This document shows, piece by piece, positions 44,883-54,126 of a stretch of DNA of 64,000 nucleotides (positions are counted from its first letter, which is position 1; each line of letters begins with the position of its first letter). Location: NCBI GenBank assembly GCA_009746045.1, contig RPFO01000027.1:2174202-2238201 (forward strand). The letters are read 5' to 3'. The notes under the pieces were generated by a model that saw only the letters and a list, made by a program, of their open reading frames with translations, ran no database searches and had not been told where the DNA came from. A program made the translations under genes and the position numbers. The DNA is from Mesostigma viride (lineage: Eukaryota; Streptophyta; Mesostigmatophyceae; Mesostigmatales; Mesostigmataceae).

Positions 44883-47800
44883 GTAAACACAGTGGATACA
44901 ATAGGAGTGGGATTTACTGAAAATGAAATAGTAAGATACATGGCTGTGATAGATTCCTCAAAAGTTTTTGAAGAAAAGACTCCTTCTTATCCTCCTCCTC
45001 GTTCTGTTTTACACCGTGTAGTTATCAAGGACGGTGCAGTTCCTACGCACTCTCCGATGTATAGAATGGGCCCTACTGAATTAAAGGAACTAAAACAGAT
45101 TTTAGTGTCACTATTAGAAGCAGGATTGATAGAGCCTAGTAACTCCCCCTACTCAGCTGGTGTCCTGTTAGTTCCTAAGCCAAATGGCAAGTTTCGCCTA
45201 GTTACTGATTATAGGAAGTTGAATGATATTACTGTGAAGTCTAAATACCCTCTACCTCGTATTGATGATATATTTAATAAGGTTAAAGGTTCCACTTGTT
45301 TCACAGTACTGGATTGTGCGGATGGTTTTTGGCAACTGCGTATAGCTCCTGAGGATTGCCATAAAACCGCCTTTGCTACCCCTTTTGGTCATTACCAGTT
45401 TAGAGTAGCGGCTATGGGACTCTGTAACTCTCCTGCCTCTTTTCAAATGTTAATGAATGAAGTGCTTAGACCTGTTATGGGAAATTCTCACCTTCCTCAA
45501 GTGTCCTCTGATTTAAAGGATCCTTCCTTCTCCTCTGTTTCTTTATCTGAGCATGACCGTTCTTGTGCTCAAGCTTACTTAGATGATATCCTTATTTACT
45601 CTCCTGATTTTGAAACGCACCTACGTGATTTAAAGAAAGTATTAGAGATAATGGCTGAAAATTCCTTGTGGGCTCGCCGTGCTAAAGTTCGTTCTGGTAG
45701 GAGTGTACCATTTTTAGGACACGTCTTGTCAGATGCCGGGGTCGCTACCGACCCGGATAAAACTAAGTCAATTCAGGAATGGCCTACCCCTACCGATGTT
45801 AAAGGTGTACGTAGTTTTCTAGGGATTGCCTCTTACTATAGGCGTTTTATCCCGCGTTTCGCAACTATAGCAGCCCCTATTAATCATTTATTAAAGAAGG
45901 ATATCCCCTTTGTCTGGAGTAGTGAATGTCAGTCGGCTTTCAGTGTCTAAAATCCCTACTCCTCTCTCCTCCTGTACTCATCCTACCGGATACTACTAAA
46001 CCCTTTGTGGTAGCTACAGAAGCTAGTAAGGTAGCTATAGGGGGCGTCCTTCTCCAGGATCAGGGTCATTGAGTATATCTCTAGGACAATGCTCCCTGCG
46101 GAGCGTAACTATCCCGTACACCAGCAGGAACTCTTAGCGGTGGTGTATTGTTGCCACGCGTGGCAGCACTTTCTTAAAGGTGCTCAATTTGATGTCTGCC
46201 TGAATGAACCCTGTGAAATAGATCCTTATAGATTAGTTATCCAAACGGATCACCGTCCCCTTACCCATCTTCTCTCCCAACCCAACCTTACCCCTCGTCA
46301 AGCGCGTTGGATGGAGTTTTTAGCACAGTTTTCCCCTTTCAAACTTCAGTATGTTAAGGGTGTAGATAATAACATAGTACCAGATGCACTCTCCCGTCGC
46401 GCAGATTACTCCTTTTTCGAGGACCTGGATGTTCTCAATACCACTCTAGTTCCTACTACTATGGGTGTAACCCCTTATGGCGAACTACCTGATGATGAAT
46501 CCTATGCCTATCTCTTTCATACTGCTGTTCGCATGCCTGATCTCCTTTCTCACGTAGGACTCTCTCTCCCGTGTGAGGCTCTTCCTGTGGTCTCGGTGGG
46601 GGGGGAGGGGAAAAATAAAATTTCTATACCGCTTAGCCACATAGCGACTAGGTCAGGGAAGTCTTATGATAACATAGTCCCTCTAGGACCTCCCCTTCTC
46701 TTTGGCAAGGCGGTAGGAGACCTCTTTAAACCTGTTCTGGATACCTCTGTAGCGATGCCTACCTCTGATCTTGAACGCCTTATTAGTAGATTTACGGCCA
46801 CTGAGCCGGAAGCTTTAGCTGCCATTGCAGCCCATCCCCAACAATTAGGCAAGCACCCTTGTAAATTTGTAGGTGGGTTTTTATATGTGCAAATAGCAGA
46901 TTCTCCCCCTCTATGGCGCCTGTATGTCCCTCCTATCTGTCGCTCCTCCTTGCTCTTTGAGTTGCATGACTTAGCCGCTCATCAGGGTGGTAAACGGGTA
47001 CGGGACTTAGTAGCCCGCTCTTACTACTGGCCTTCCCTTTTAAAGGATGTAGATGAGTATGTTAGAACCTGTCAATCTTGCCAGGAGATGAAACCCAACA
47101 ATGTAGGACAGATAGCAGAACCTAGGACCCTACCCGATCCCATCATGCCGTGGGACTCTATCATGATGGATTTTGTAGGACCTTTTAGGAAAAATGATAG
47201 AGGTAACGCCCAGATCCTTGTTTTCGTAGATCGTTTTACTCGTATGTGTCATCTCGTGCCGTGTCCCTTAGAACTCACCGCACGCGATTGCGCACGTCTA
47301 TACCTTAATAACCTTTACAGATATCATGGTTTGAGTAGGCAGTTTATTAGTGATAAAGATAAGCTATTTACCTCTGACTTCTGGCAGCAGTTTTTCGCTG
47401 CTATCGGTACCAAGGTTACTTTCGGTACTGCCTATCACTCCTCCTCCTCTCATCTAGTAGAGCGTCTTAATAGGGTAGTGGAAGAAGCGCTTAGGCACTA
47501 TGTTAACGGCTCGGGGAGTGATTGGGAGGATTATCTATGCTTGGTAGAGTTCTCCCTTAACAATTGCCCCCAGGCTGCGCATGGCTATACGCCTTTCTTC
47601 CTAGATACTGGTAGACAGCCTCTTACTCCTACCTCTCTCTTAGCTAGTCCTCTACGGGACAGGGACGATGTGTCCCGGGATACTGTAGAAGGTGTACAGG
47701 CCTTGCTAGATAAAATGAAAAATGCACATGATCACGCGATTTCAGGGTACCAAAAGGCTCAGGCTAAGTACCTTGCTAGGTTGCGTGCCTCCTTAGATAG

Positions 47801-48281
47801 AAGAGCGCCTGAAATAGATATAGGAGATCTAGTCTTAGTAGAAGGCCCCCGTGTTGGCCGTTTTGCTCACAAGTTCGAAGCAGAACTTAAAGTGAAACTT
47901 AGGCCCGCCTTCTTAGGACCCTTCCGTGTGTTGTCTAGAGTAGGTAATTTCTTATATAAAATCGATATCCCTACCTCTTGGCAGACACATTCTAACACCT
48001 TCCATAGAAGCCAGCTGAAGCTTTATCACCAAAGCACGTTCGCTGGTAGAGAACTAGCTCCTGCCCCTTTAGAGCATAACCCTGACACTGGTGAGGTAGA
48101 AGACGAGGTAGAGAGTATCGTGGCCCATAGAGATATCAAAAAGGGCCGCGGTACCCAGCGCCAGTATAAGGTGAAATGGATGTATGCTCGTAGTGAGGTA
48201 GATAAAGTATGGTACACGGAGAGTGAGTTAGATGGTTGTAGCCGTTTGTTGCAGGACTACAAAACCCTACACCAGCTCTAG
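44883..48281 (+). pseudogene. pol of outer Ty3, second part: RT, RNase H, integrase, chromodomain
   Basis: RT spans ~44990-45700 with the YLDDILIYS active site. A one-base deletion near 45938 (TTTCAG for TTTTCAG) shifts the frame, and about 12 bases are missing near 46066. From 46089 a 730-codon frame is open to the stop at 48281: RNase H remainder, the integrase HHCC finger (ELHDLAAHQGG ... CQSCQEMK), the DDE core (MDFVGPF, ISDKDKLF, VERLNRVVEE) and a chromodomain (VESIVAHRDIKKGR ... YKVKW ... YTESEL) that would direct integration to chromatin marks. The RNase H motif reads TEAS instead of TDAS (46015-46026), replacing a catalytic aspartate. Confidence 0.92.
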
Positions 48282-48337
48282 CTGGCAACCTGCCCCCCCC
48301 CTTATCGTATTCCTGTTGTTGGTGGGTGGTTGGTTGT

Positions 48338-48353
48338 CCCCTCCCCTCCGCAG
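48338..48353 (+). promoter_or_regulatory. Putative 3' splice acceptor before ORF3 (outer Ty3)
   Basis: CCCCTCCCCTCCGCAG ends five bases before the ORF3 ATG at 48359. It is identical or nearly so in all three copies, although the sequence just upstream has diverged more. Confidence 0.5.
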
Positions 48354-48358
48354 CCATC

Positions 48359-50704
48359 ATGTCCGATCCTACCCCTCCGGCGGAGAACCGGCCGCCTTCC
48401 CCTCCACCACCGGACCCAGAGCTCTACTTCGAGGCCCTTCCGGGCCGCTGGGTGTCACGGTCCAGTCATCCGGGTGGCCCCGTTCAGCCTGCCCTCCAGG
48501 CTCAGCATCCGGCTTTAGTCAGGGCTGCCCTCTTTGGGGTCGCGTGGTTCGGCCCGGCCCCCGATGATCCGCAACAGCTAGTTGCGCATGGGTTCGACGA
48601 TGCCGGGCATTGCCTTTTAGGATGTGGCTCCCGCTGCCCAGCCTTAGGGCAGATAGCCGCTGTCCTTCAGTGCACCCGGGTGTTTTCCTACCTGTCTACC
48701 CCTGTGGGTCGCTCGTGCCTACGCTAGGTGTTCCCCTGGCTTCCGGGCGAGGGCGAGGCAGATGTAGATGGCCACCCCTGTGACCTCCTACGGGCGGTTG
48801 AGTTCATGGAGATCGCGGACCAGACAGCGGGAGTAGCATTTGGCGATCCTGCCCCTACGGACGCACCAGTCGAGGCACAGTACACTCCAGAGTATTCGGC
48901 CTCCCCTGCAGCGTCCTCCTCCTCAGTGTCGGCTCCTTCCCCTGTCCCGTCTTCACCACGTTCGGTCCGGCGCGCGTCGGTGGAGCCTACCCCTTTGGGT
49001 TCGGATCATGAGCCCGATCCTCTCTCGGCGACGGTTTCAGCGATGCAGGCACAGATCCACTGTCCCTGACCGCGGCTTTCGGGGCCTTCCTGGCGGCCCA
49101 GGCGCAGGCTCCCGCCATGCCAGGTGGGGTGTCTGGTGTATCTGTGCCCCCTTCCCCTTTGGTTGCCTTGGCGCCTGCGACTTCACCCGCGCCGTGCGAG
49201 CCCGCGGTAGATGCGGGGTCTTCGGTTGCTGCGGCTCCTACGCCTCCAGCTGTCCCTGCTCCTGCTACCGACGTACCTGCGCCTCAGCGCGAGCACTCTG
49301 CCCCAGTGGCCGCGCCCGCCGTCGTCGTTTCCGGGCCGCCCACTGAGCCAGCGCCGCCATCGCGGGGTTTCTTCAGCGACCCGGGCGATCTTCCCAGGCT
49401 TTGGGAGGGGGGTCCTCCGCAGAGGATCCCGGTGCCCGACTGGAGCTTAGACGGTAATCAGTCGTACGCCGGATTGCCTGCCCCTACGGGCCCTGTCTTC
49501 AACATGTGGCCTGGGGGTGCGCCGCCACTGCAGAGACCAGAGCGCCAGCTGTGGTGGCGGGCCCGTCGCGACCCCCTCCGGCAGTGGGTCCGACGCGACC
49601 TTCTGTTGTACCGGCGCCGTCTGCGTCTGTACCGGTCCCTACCCCTGCTTCGGCCCCTGCCCCTTCGGCCCCGCGGTCTTTGGCTGCTGTTGTTCGGGCC
49701 AGCGGCTCTGATCCCCGCGCCACCCGCGCTGTTGATTCCCTCCGGGAGTTGTCCGAGGGCGATCGGGATCGGGCCCCTTCTGTGGTGCATGCGACGCCGG
49801 AGTCGCGCGACACGCCTGTCCTTGGGTACGGTATGTCTGCTCTCGCCTGCCGACAGTGTGACCTGCCGCGCGCCTCCGCCGAGCTTGCCATTTCGCCCAT
49901 GTCCTACGGTTTCTCCCAGGTGTGTCGGGCGCCGCGGGACCGTGGCCTACCCATTGAGACTGATCGGCCTCCTTTCGATATGGTTATTTTAGCTGATCCT
50001 GTTTCCAGGGCGAGATCCTGGTTCGGCGTGTTCTGTATCGCTGGGCTAGGCGTCACAATGACTTGGACACCTACGGAGGGTTCCAGTGGGCTTACCCTCC
50101 TCCTCTGGGCATTATGGCCTCAGATGCTCTTACGGTAGAGTTTCCTGCGGTGCCGGGTGCTACGTACAGCACGGTTCTCCAGCCCATCCTAGAGTGGGAT
50201 GCCCGTCGTCCAGCGCCCATCCCGGGCCAGGGTCTGGACTCCCGTGGCCATCCTCCTCCTCGGGCCAGTGACTACCTCGAGACGTTCGGGTCGCGACAGT
50301 GTGCCCGTCGGTGGCGCTCCCGTGAGGTTCGGCACATTCGAATGTGGCCGTCTAACGTGGAGCCCCTGGTAGATCTGTTCTTCCCGACGGGTTTGCGCTC
50401 TCGGATCCGGTACCATCGCCTACTCCTGCGGGCTCTCTGTTTGATCGCGGTAGAGCCTTTCCTACGCCTCTTTGCCTGTGGTTTCCTGGACTGGGCCCGT
50501 GGCCAGGTCGTTCTTACGCAGCATAGGTATTACTGGGCCTTTCTGGGTCTTTTTCCTGATGGCGTGTGGGCCGATGTTTTCCTCACTGTAGATAGGCATG
50601 ACAATGCCGATGAGGTGGCCCACTACCAGGCGTACCTGGATGTCCTGCATGCTGGCCTCTCGTGGCACTTACCAGACGGATGGCCACTAGATAGAGGGCC
50701 TTAG
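48359..50704 (+). pseudogene. ORF3 of outer Ty3 (unknown function, env position)
   Basis: Starts MSDPTPPAEN at 48359, 78 bases after the pol stop. A TAG at 48725 (GGGATG in the other copies has become GCTAGG), a frameshift near 49065 and another near 50005 break it. The region 50063-50704 carries the conserved C-terminal block, including LETFGSRQCARRW and VLTQHRYYWAFLGLFPDG. The sequence is much more GC-rich than the gag and pol before it. I see no retroviral Env features (no signal peptide, furin site or anchor). It could be a captured gene; its function is unknown. Confidence 0.65.
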
Positions 50705-51047
50705 GCCCGACCTGAGGGTGTTGTCCCTCCGGTATATAGAGTCGCCCTCATGTTCTGGCCAGTTGACTGGTCGTTCTTGGTCCTTGGTGCTGATTTGTTT
50801 ACTCTGTGTGTCCTGCCCAGTGCCGTTCCCCCCGGCAAGGACTCTGTTCCAGGCAGTTAGGGGAACCTACCACCAGGCTTGGTGCTGGATAACCCTACAC
50901 CTCCCGGCGTGGTGGTGGAGACCGAGTTAATACGTTGGTGCTTTGTATCTTGGATGGCCTGCCGATTGTGTTGGTGTGTGCTGGGTGCATTAGGTTTCCT
51001 ATCCCTTGGTTTCCTCCCAGTGTGTAGGGAGAGGGCTCCCTACCTTT

Positions 51048-51060
51048 GTGGGGGGGGAGG
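51048..51060 (+). other. Polypurine tract of outer Ty3
   Basis: GTGGGGGGGGAGG directly abuts the 3' LTR. Confidence 0.8.
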
Positions 51061-51623
51061 TGTTACGTCGCGTAACAATTCGTTGTAGTTACGGACGTAA
51101 ATTAGGTCCTTTGCCTCGGTTGTCCCTAGGTTTACGTGTAGGTCCAACTGGGACACTATTGTCCTCGTAACCGTACTGTGGTACATTGGGTGCTTTTGGG
51201 CGCCGCGCCGCGTACTTTATTAGTGGTCCTTATCCTTTGGTAGAATGTAGTGGACCAGCGTGCATCTGTGCCTTGCCGGTGCATCTGTAGGCGAGGGCCA
51301 GGTCGGCCCGAGCATGTTTGACCGTTGGTGACCATTTATGCACGTTCTACCCCTCATGTGTGCACTCGGCGTGTGTTAAATGATTTAACACATATAGGCT
51401 AGGGTCACGGCAGTGTAGTGTGTTTCCTTCCTCTATTCCTGGAATAAACGGGTTCGGGTAAATGGTTGTATGGCGTATTACAGCAACACATACGTGAATG
51501 CATTGAGATCAGCTCCGTCTCGTTCGTCTTTCGCTAAGGGTTTGAGTAGAGGAGGCCTGACCAATTTAGGTAGCATCAGGCCCATTAGAGGTAGAGGTGG
51601 CGGTAGAAGTTCAGGACGTAACA
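51061..51623 (+). repeat. 3' LTR of outer Ty3 (563 bp)
   Basis: TGTTACG ... CGTAACA, followed by the TSD copy ATATG at 51624-51628. Confidence 0.95.
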
Positions 51624-51628
51624 ATATG

Positions 51629-51760
51629 TAGCACATAGCCCAGAGAAGGGGCATATGGCCTATCATACATTCTAAGCTACTTCCTGCAAGGGTGGGAATG
51701 TAAAGGACCCTTGCTCTAGGTGCACCAGGGCACTTGCATCCCCATGATCTAGCTTCAAGC
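51629..51760 (-). repeat. SINE, second half (continuation of 25733-25779)
   Basis: AGCACATAGCCCAGAGAAGG and onward corresponds, on the minus strand, to the body of the SINE seen intact at 53389-53552, with its 5' end near 51750-51760. Confidence 0.75.
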
Positions 51761-52043
51761 TATGCCCAGCGAAGGGGGAGCCTGTCATGGGGGGGAAGAT
51801 CAGCATAGCTATACAAAAAAGCTAGGGCATGGCGTCTCAGCAGAGAGTTACTCCCTGCATGGGCACAACATAACTAAATAAAGCTAGGCATCATCTGGGG
51901 GGTGGCTCATCATAGGCACACATGCATGTACATGATTAAATAAAGCGCGTGGCTTAGCTGGAATAGTGCCTCTAGGAGGCGTACATGTACATGGCCACGG
52001 TCTATCTATTCTACACTACTACTGCTGTATTCCCCTAAGCTGG
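51761..52043 (-). repeat. Older retroposon debris
   Basis: The CTCAGCAGAGAGTTACTCCC block at ~51837 is the reverse of the sequence preceding SINE-like units at ~60390 and 62570 (GAGAGTCACTCTCTGCTGAG). No gene is seen. Confidence 0.5.
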
Positions 52044-52262
52044 GGCGTCTGGAGTCGCTGGGGTCGCGGGGGGGGTCGCCTGCCAGGGCTTGTGGCCGAC
52101 GTAGATGGCCGCCCCCTTCCAGTACACCGGCTGCCCCGCCTTGGTCTGCCGGAGCTGGAGGTAGGTCGGCCATAGCTCCCGTCGCCGTTGTTGCTGCGCC
52201 AGGGTCAGGTCGTCATCAAGGGTGAAGAGAGTCTTCTCGAGCCGCTTGCGGCGTCTGAGAAA
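52044..52262 (-). pseudogene. LINE ORF1 C-terminal fragment
   Basis: The minus strand matches 60000-60180 (LDDDLT---Q motif followed by KPVYWKGA-type residues), so it is a fragment of the same LINE ORF1 as at 59004-60200. Confidence 0.6.
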
Positions 52263-52269
52263 AGAAATC

Positions 52270-52807
52270 TTGTCCCGGCCTTTAGAGCGGGCGCAACAAT
52301 GAAATTAATTATGGATTTTGGCTTGTTGTCATAGTCCGTAGGACTTAACTCGTTTCGGGACTTAATTTGGGAATTGTCCCTTGGTCAGGACTTTGTATGG
52401 AATTATGACAGTTTGTGTGATTCGGACCAGTTATTTTGGGCCTAGGTTGATGTATGAGATCTTCTAGGGGCCGGTGCAGTCGCGCCGTGCTGCGTACTTT
52501 ATAGCTGGTTAAGATCTTGTACTCATGCGTGGATTCTGTAGCCTGGCAAGGGTCGATGTCGACCCGAGGATCTTGTGTGGACTGCATGTTTCGGAATTCT
52601 CTGGAAGGTCGGCGCCACTTGCCAGCTTGGTGGCAGACCTAGGTGAAATTGGTCCGAGGACGAGAGTCTCGTCCTCTTGGTTCGGAATAAAGTGTGTGTG
52701 TGTTATCACCTGCCCGAGCCCGGGGCATTTTCCAACTGCATTTGGTAGCTCTATCCTAAATGTGGGTTGCGTAGATTAATTATATTAATCATCGTGAGTC
52801 GTAACAG
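52270..52807 (+). repeat. LTR2, second copy (solo or 5' LTR)
   Basis: Homologous to 21463-24419 minus its insert: TTGTCATAGTCCGTAGGACT near the start, AGTCTCGTCCTCTTGGTT near 52665, and an end at GAGTCGTAACA. The first ~10 bases are degraded. It may be the 5' LTR of the gag/protease family downstream, but no primer site follows it. Confidence 0.65.
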
Positions 52808-53066
52808 TGCAAAAGCCGCATCTGTTCCGTTAATCCCACTCCCATAGAGTGGTCGCGGTTAATCCCGAAATCCGTGATAGCCTACCCTAACGCAGGGCAG
52901 CGTGATGCTGTTTAGATAGACGTGGCAGTAATGCTGTTAGATAGTGGTTGTAGGTAGCTGATATAGATAGATTAGACCGGTAGGACTGTTTGCACCCATC
53001 CATCCATCCATCGGGGTTAATGCTCCGTGACTCCCCAACGGGAGCACGAGTCTAATTAATTAATTA
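52808..53066 (+). repeat. LINE 3' untranslated end with hairpin and (AATT)n tail
   Basis: Contains TAGATAG-rich sequence and a CATCCATCCATCC run followed by GACTCCCCAACGGGAGCACG and an (AATT) run. The order is the same as at 63421-63577, where it follows a LINE RT fragment. Confidence 0.65.
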
Positions 53067-53097
53067 ATTAACATAGGATAGGGGAACATGGGATGGA

Positions 53098-53800
53098 ATG
53101 GATGGTGTAAGCTATCTAGGTCCTAGTTACAGGGGTGTGGGCACCGCGGCCCGAATCGCTATGAATGCCATACGCGGTCACACGCGGAGCCCCCACAGAC
53201 TTGGGGATGGTCTCCTTCATCACTACTTGCCATCTATCCTTGCGTACCATCTGCCTCCATATTACAGACAAACCAGGGGGCTGCCCGGGCGTGAGCCCGT
53301 CGCGTCTAGTGTAGCACATGGTCATGCCGAGTCTACCACGAAAAGTCCACGCAATAGGCGTAATAATGACGGGGGGTATAGACGTATTGGTGGTGCCGGT
53401 GCCCTTGATGCACCTAGAGCAAGTGTTGCTTACATTCCACTCTTGCAGGAAGTAGCCCATAATGTATTAAAAGCCATATGCCCCTTCTCCGGGATATGTG
53501 CTACATATACTCCCAACGGAGTTATGTTTCTAATAAATTAATTAATTAATTAATAGACGTATTAATCACGGAGGAAGATCACAATATCTTTACTATGCAG
53601 TAGCACACGACGGGGCCACAGGCCAACCAGGCATTTTCTATAGCTGGGCAGCGTGTAGTAGTCATATTAAGGATAAGGTATTACACCCAGCTTCTTTAGC
53701 TAGATGGCAGGGATTTAATACACTAGCTGAGGCAGATCAGTATCGAGCTACCATGGTCCGGATTCTCCCGATTTCTGGCCTGCGTTGGTTGTCGCCTTGA
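53098..53800 (+). pseudogene. Cauli_VI/RNase H1 N-terminal-like ORF of a second retroelement family, split by a SINE
   Basis: An open frame from about 53098 to 53388 continues in the same frame after the SINE at 53564. The downstream part reads YLYYAVAHDGATGQPGIFYSW, then HIKDKV, then WQGFNTLAEADQYR, a clearer match to the Cauli_VI/RNase H1 hybrid-binding fold (YYAV-G---GIF-SW ... GF-T--EA--Y) than the Ty3 ORF0. It stops near 53800. It lies upstream of the gag of the second family on the same strand, the same order as ORF0-gag in the Ty3 copies. A diverged minus-strand copy of its upstream part is at 25553-25735. Confidence 0.7.
53389..53552 (+). mobile_element. Full-length SINE with 11-bp TSD
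   Basis: Flanked by ATAGACGTATT at 53378-53388 and 53553-53563. It starts GGTGGTGCCGGTGCCC, contains the block TGCAGGAAGTAGCCCA ... ATGCCCCTTCTC, a hairpin (ACTCCCAACGGAGT, 53509-53522) and an (AATT)n tail. The tail and TSD show target-primed retroposition. Confidence 0.88.
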
Positions 53801-54126
53801 TATTAGGGATAATATGCCCCTCCCAGAAGGGCTGCACCAAACCAGGAGTGTCACTCAGTTACCTGCACATGATGTGTTGCGCCGGTGCACTGGAGTGCTC
53901 AGCTTCACCGGCCTGGGCCCAGTCGCTAGGGCATAAGCACTACTACCACTACTAGATACTACTTATGAAGTGATACTGCCAATAGCTTAGATACAATAGT
54001 TAGTAGATAATATTAGTACTATTAGAGGCAATAGTTTTGGATCCCCTTTTTCTCTCGTGCTTGCGTGTGTTTGGGGAGGTACTGTGTATTGTGTATCTGG
54101 TACGGTGCTGGTGAGGTACGTGGGCC

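Larger units (their letters stand above)
25780..51623 (+). mobile_element. Outer Ty3 chromovirus-type retrotransposon (copy B), complete but nested
   Basis: Flanked by a perfect 5-bp duplication, ATATG at 25775-25779 and 51624-51628, with two 563-bp LTRs that differ at only a handful of bases, so insertion was recent. Order: LTR, PBS, leader (carrying the 1.9-kb composite insert), ORF0, gag, protease, RT, RNase H, integrase, chromodomain, ORF3, polypurine tract, LTR. The minus-strand sibling at 31852-44877 interrupts it between protease and RT. Without that element and its TSD copy, the host element is about 12.8 kb. Frameshifts in gag, pol and ORF3 mean this copy is probably not autonomous. 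Confidence 0.95.

Noticed and set aside
48359-50704. Retroviral envelope gene
   Set aside because: The position fits, but there is no signal peptide, cleavage site, fusion peptide or membrane anchor; kept as unknown ORF3.
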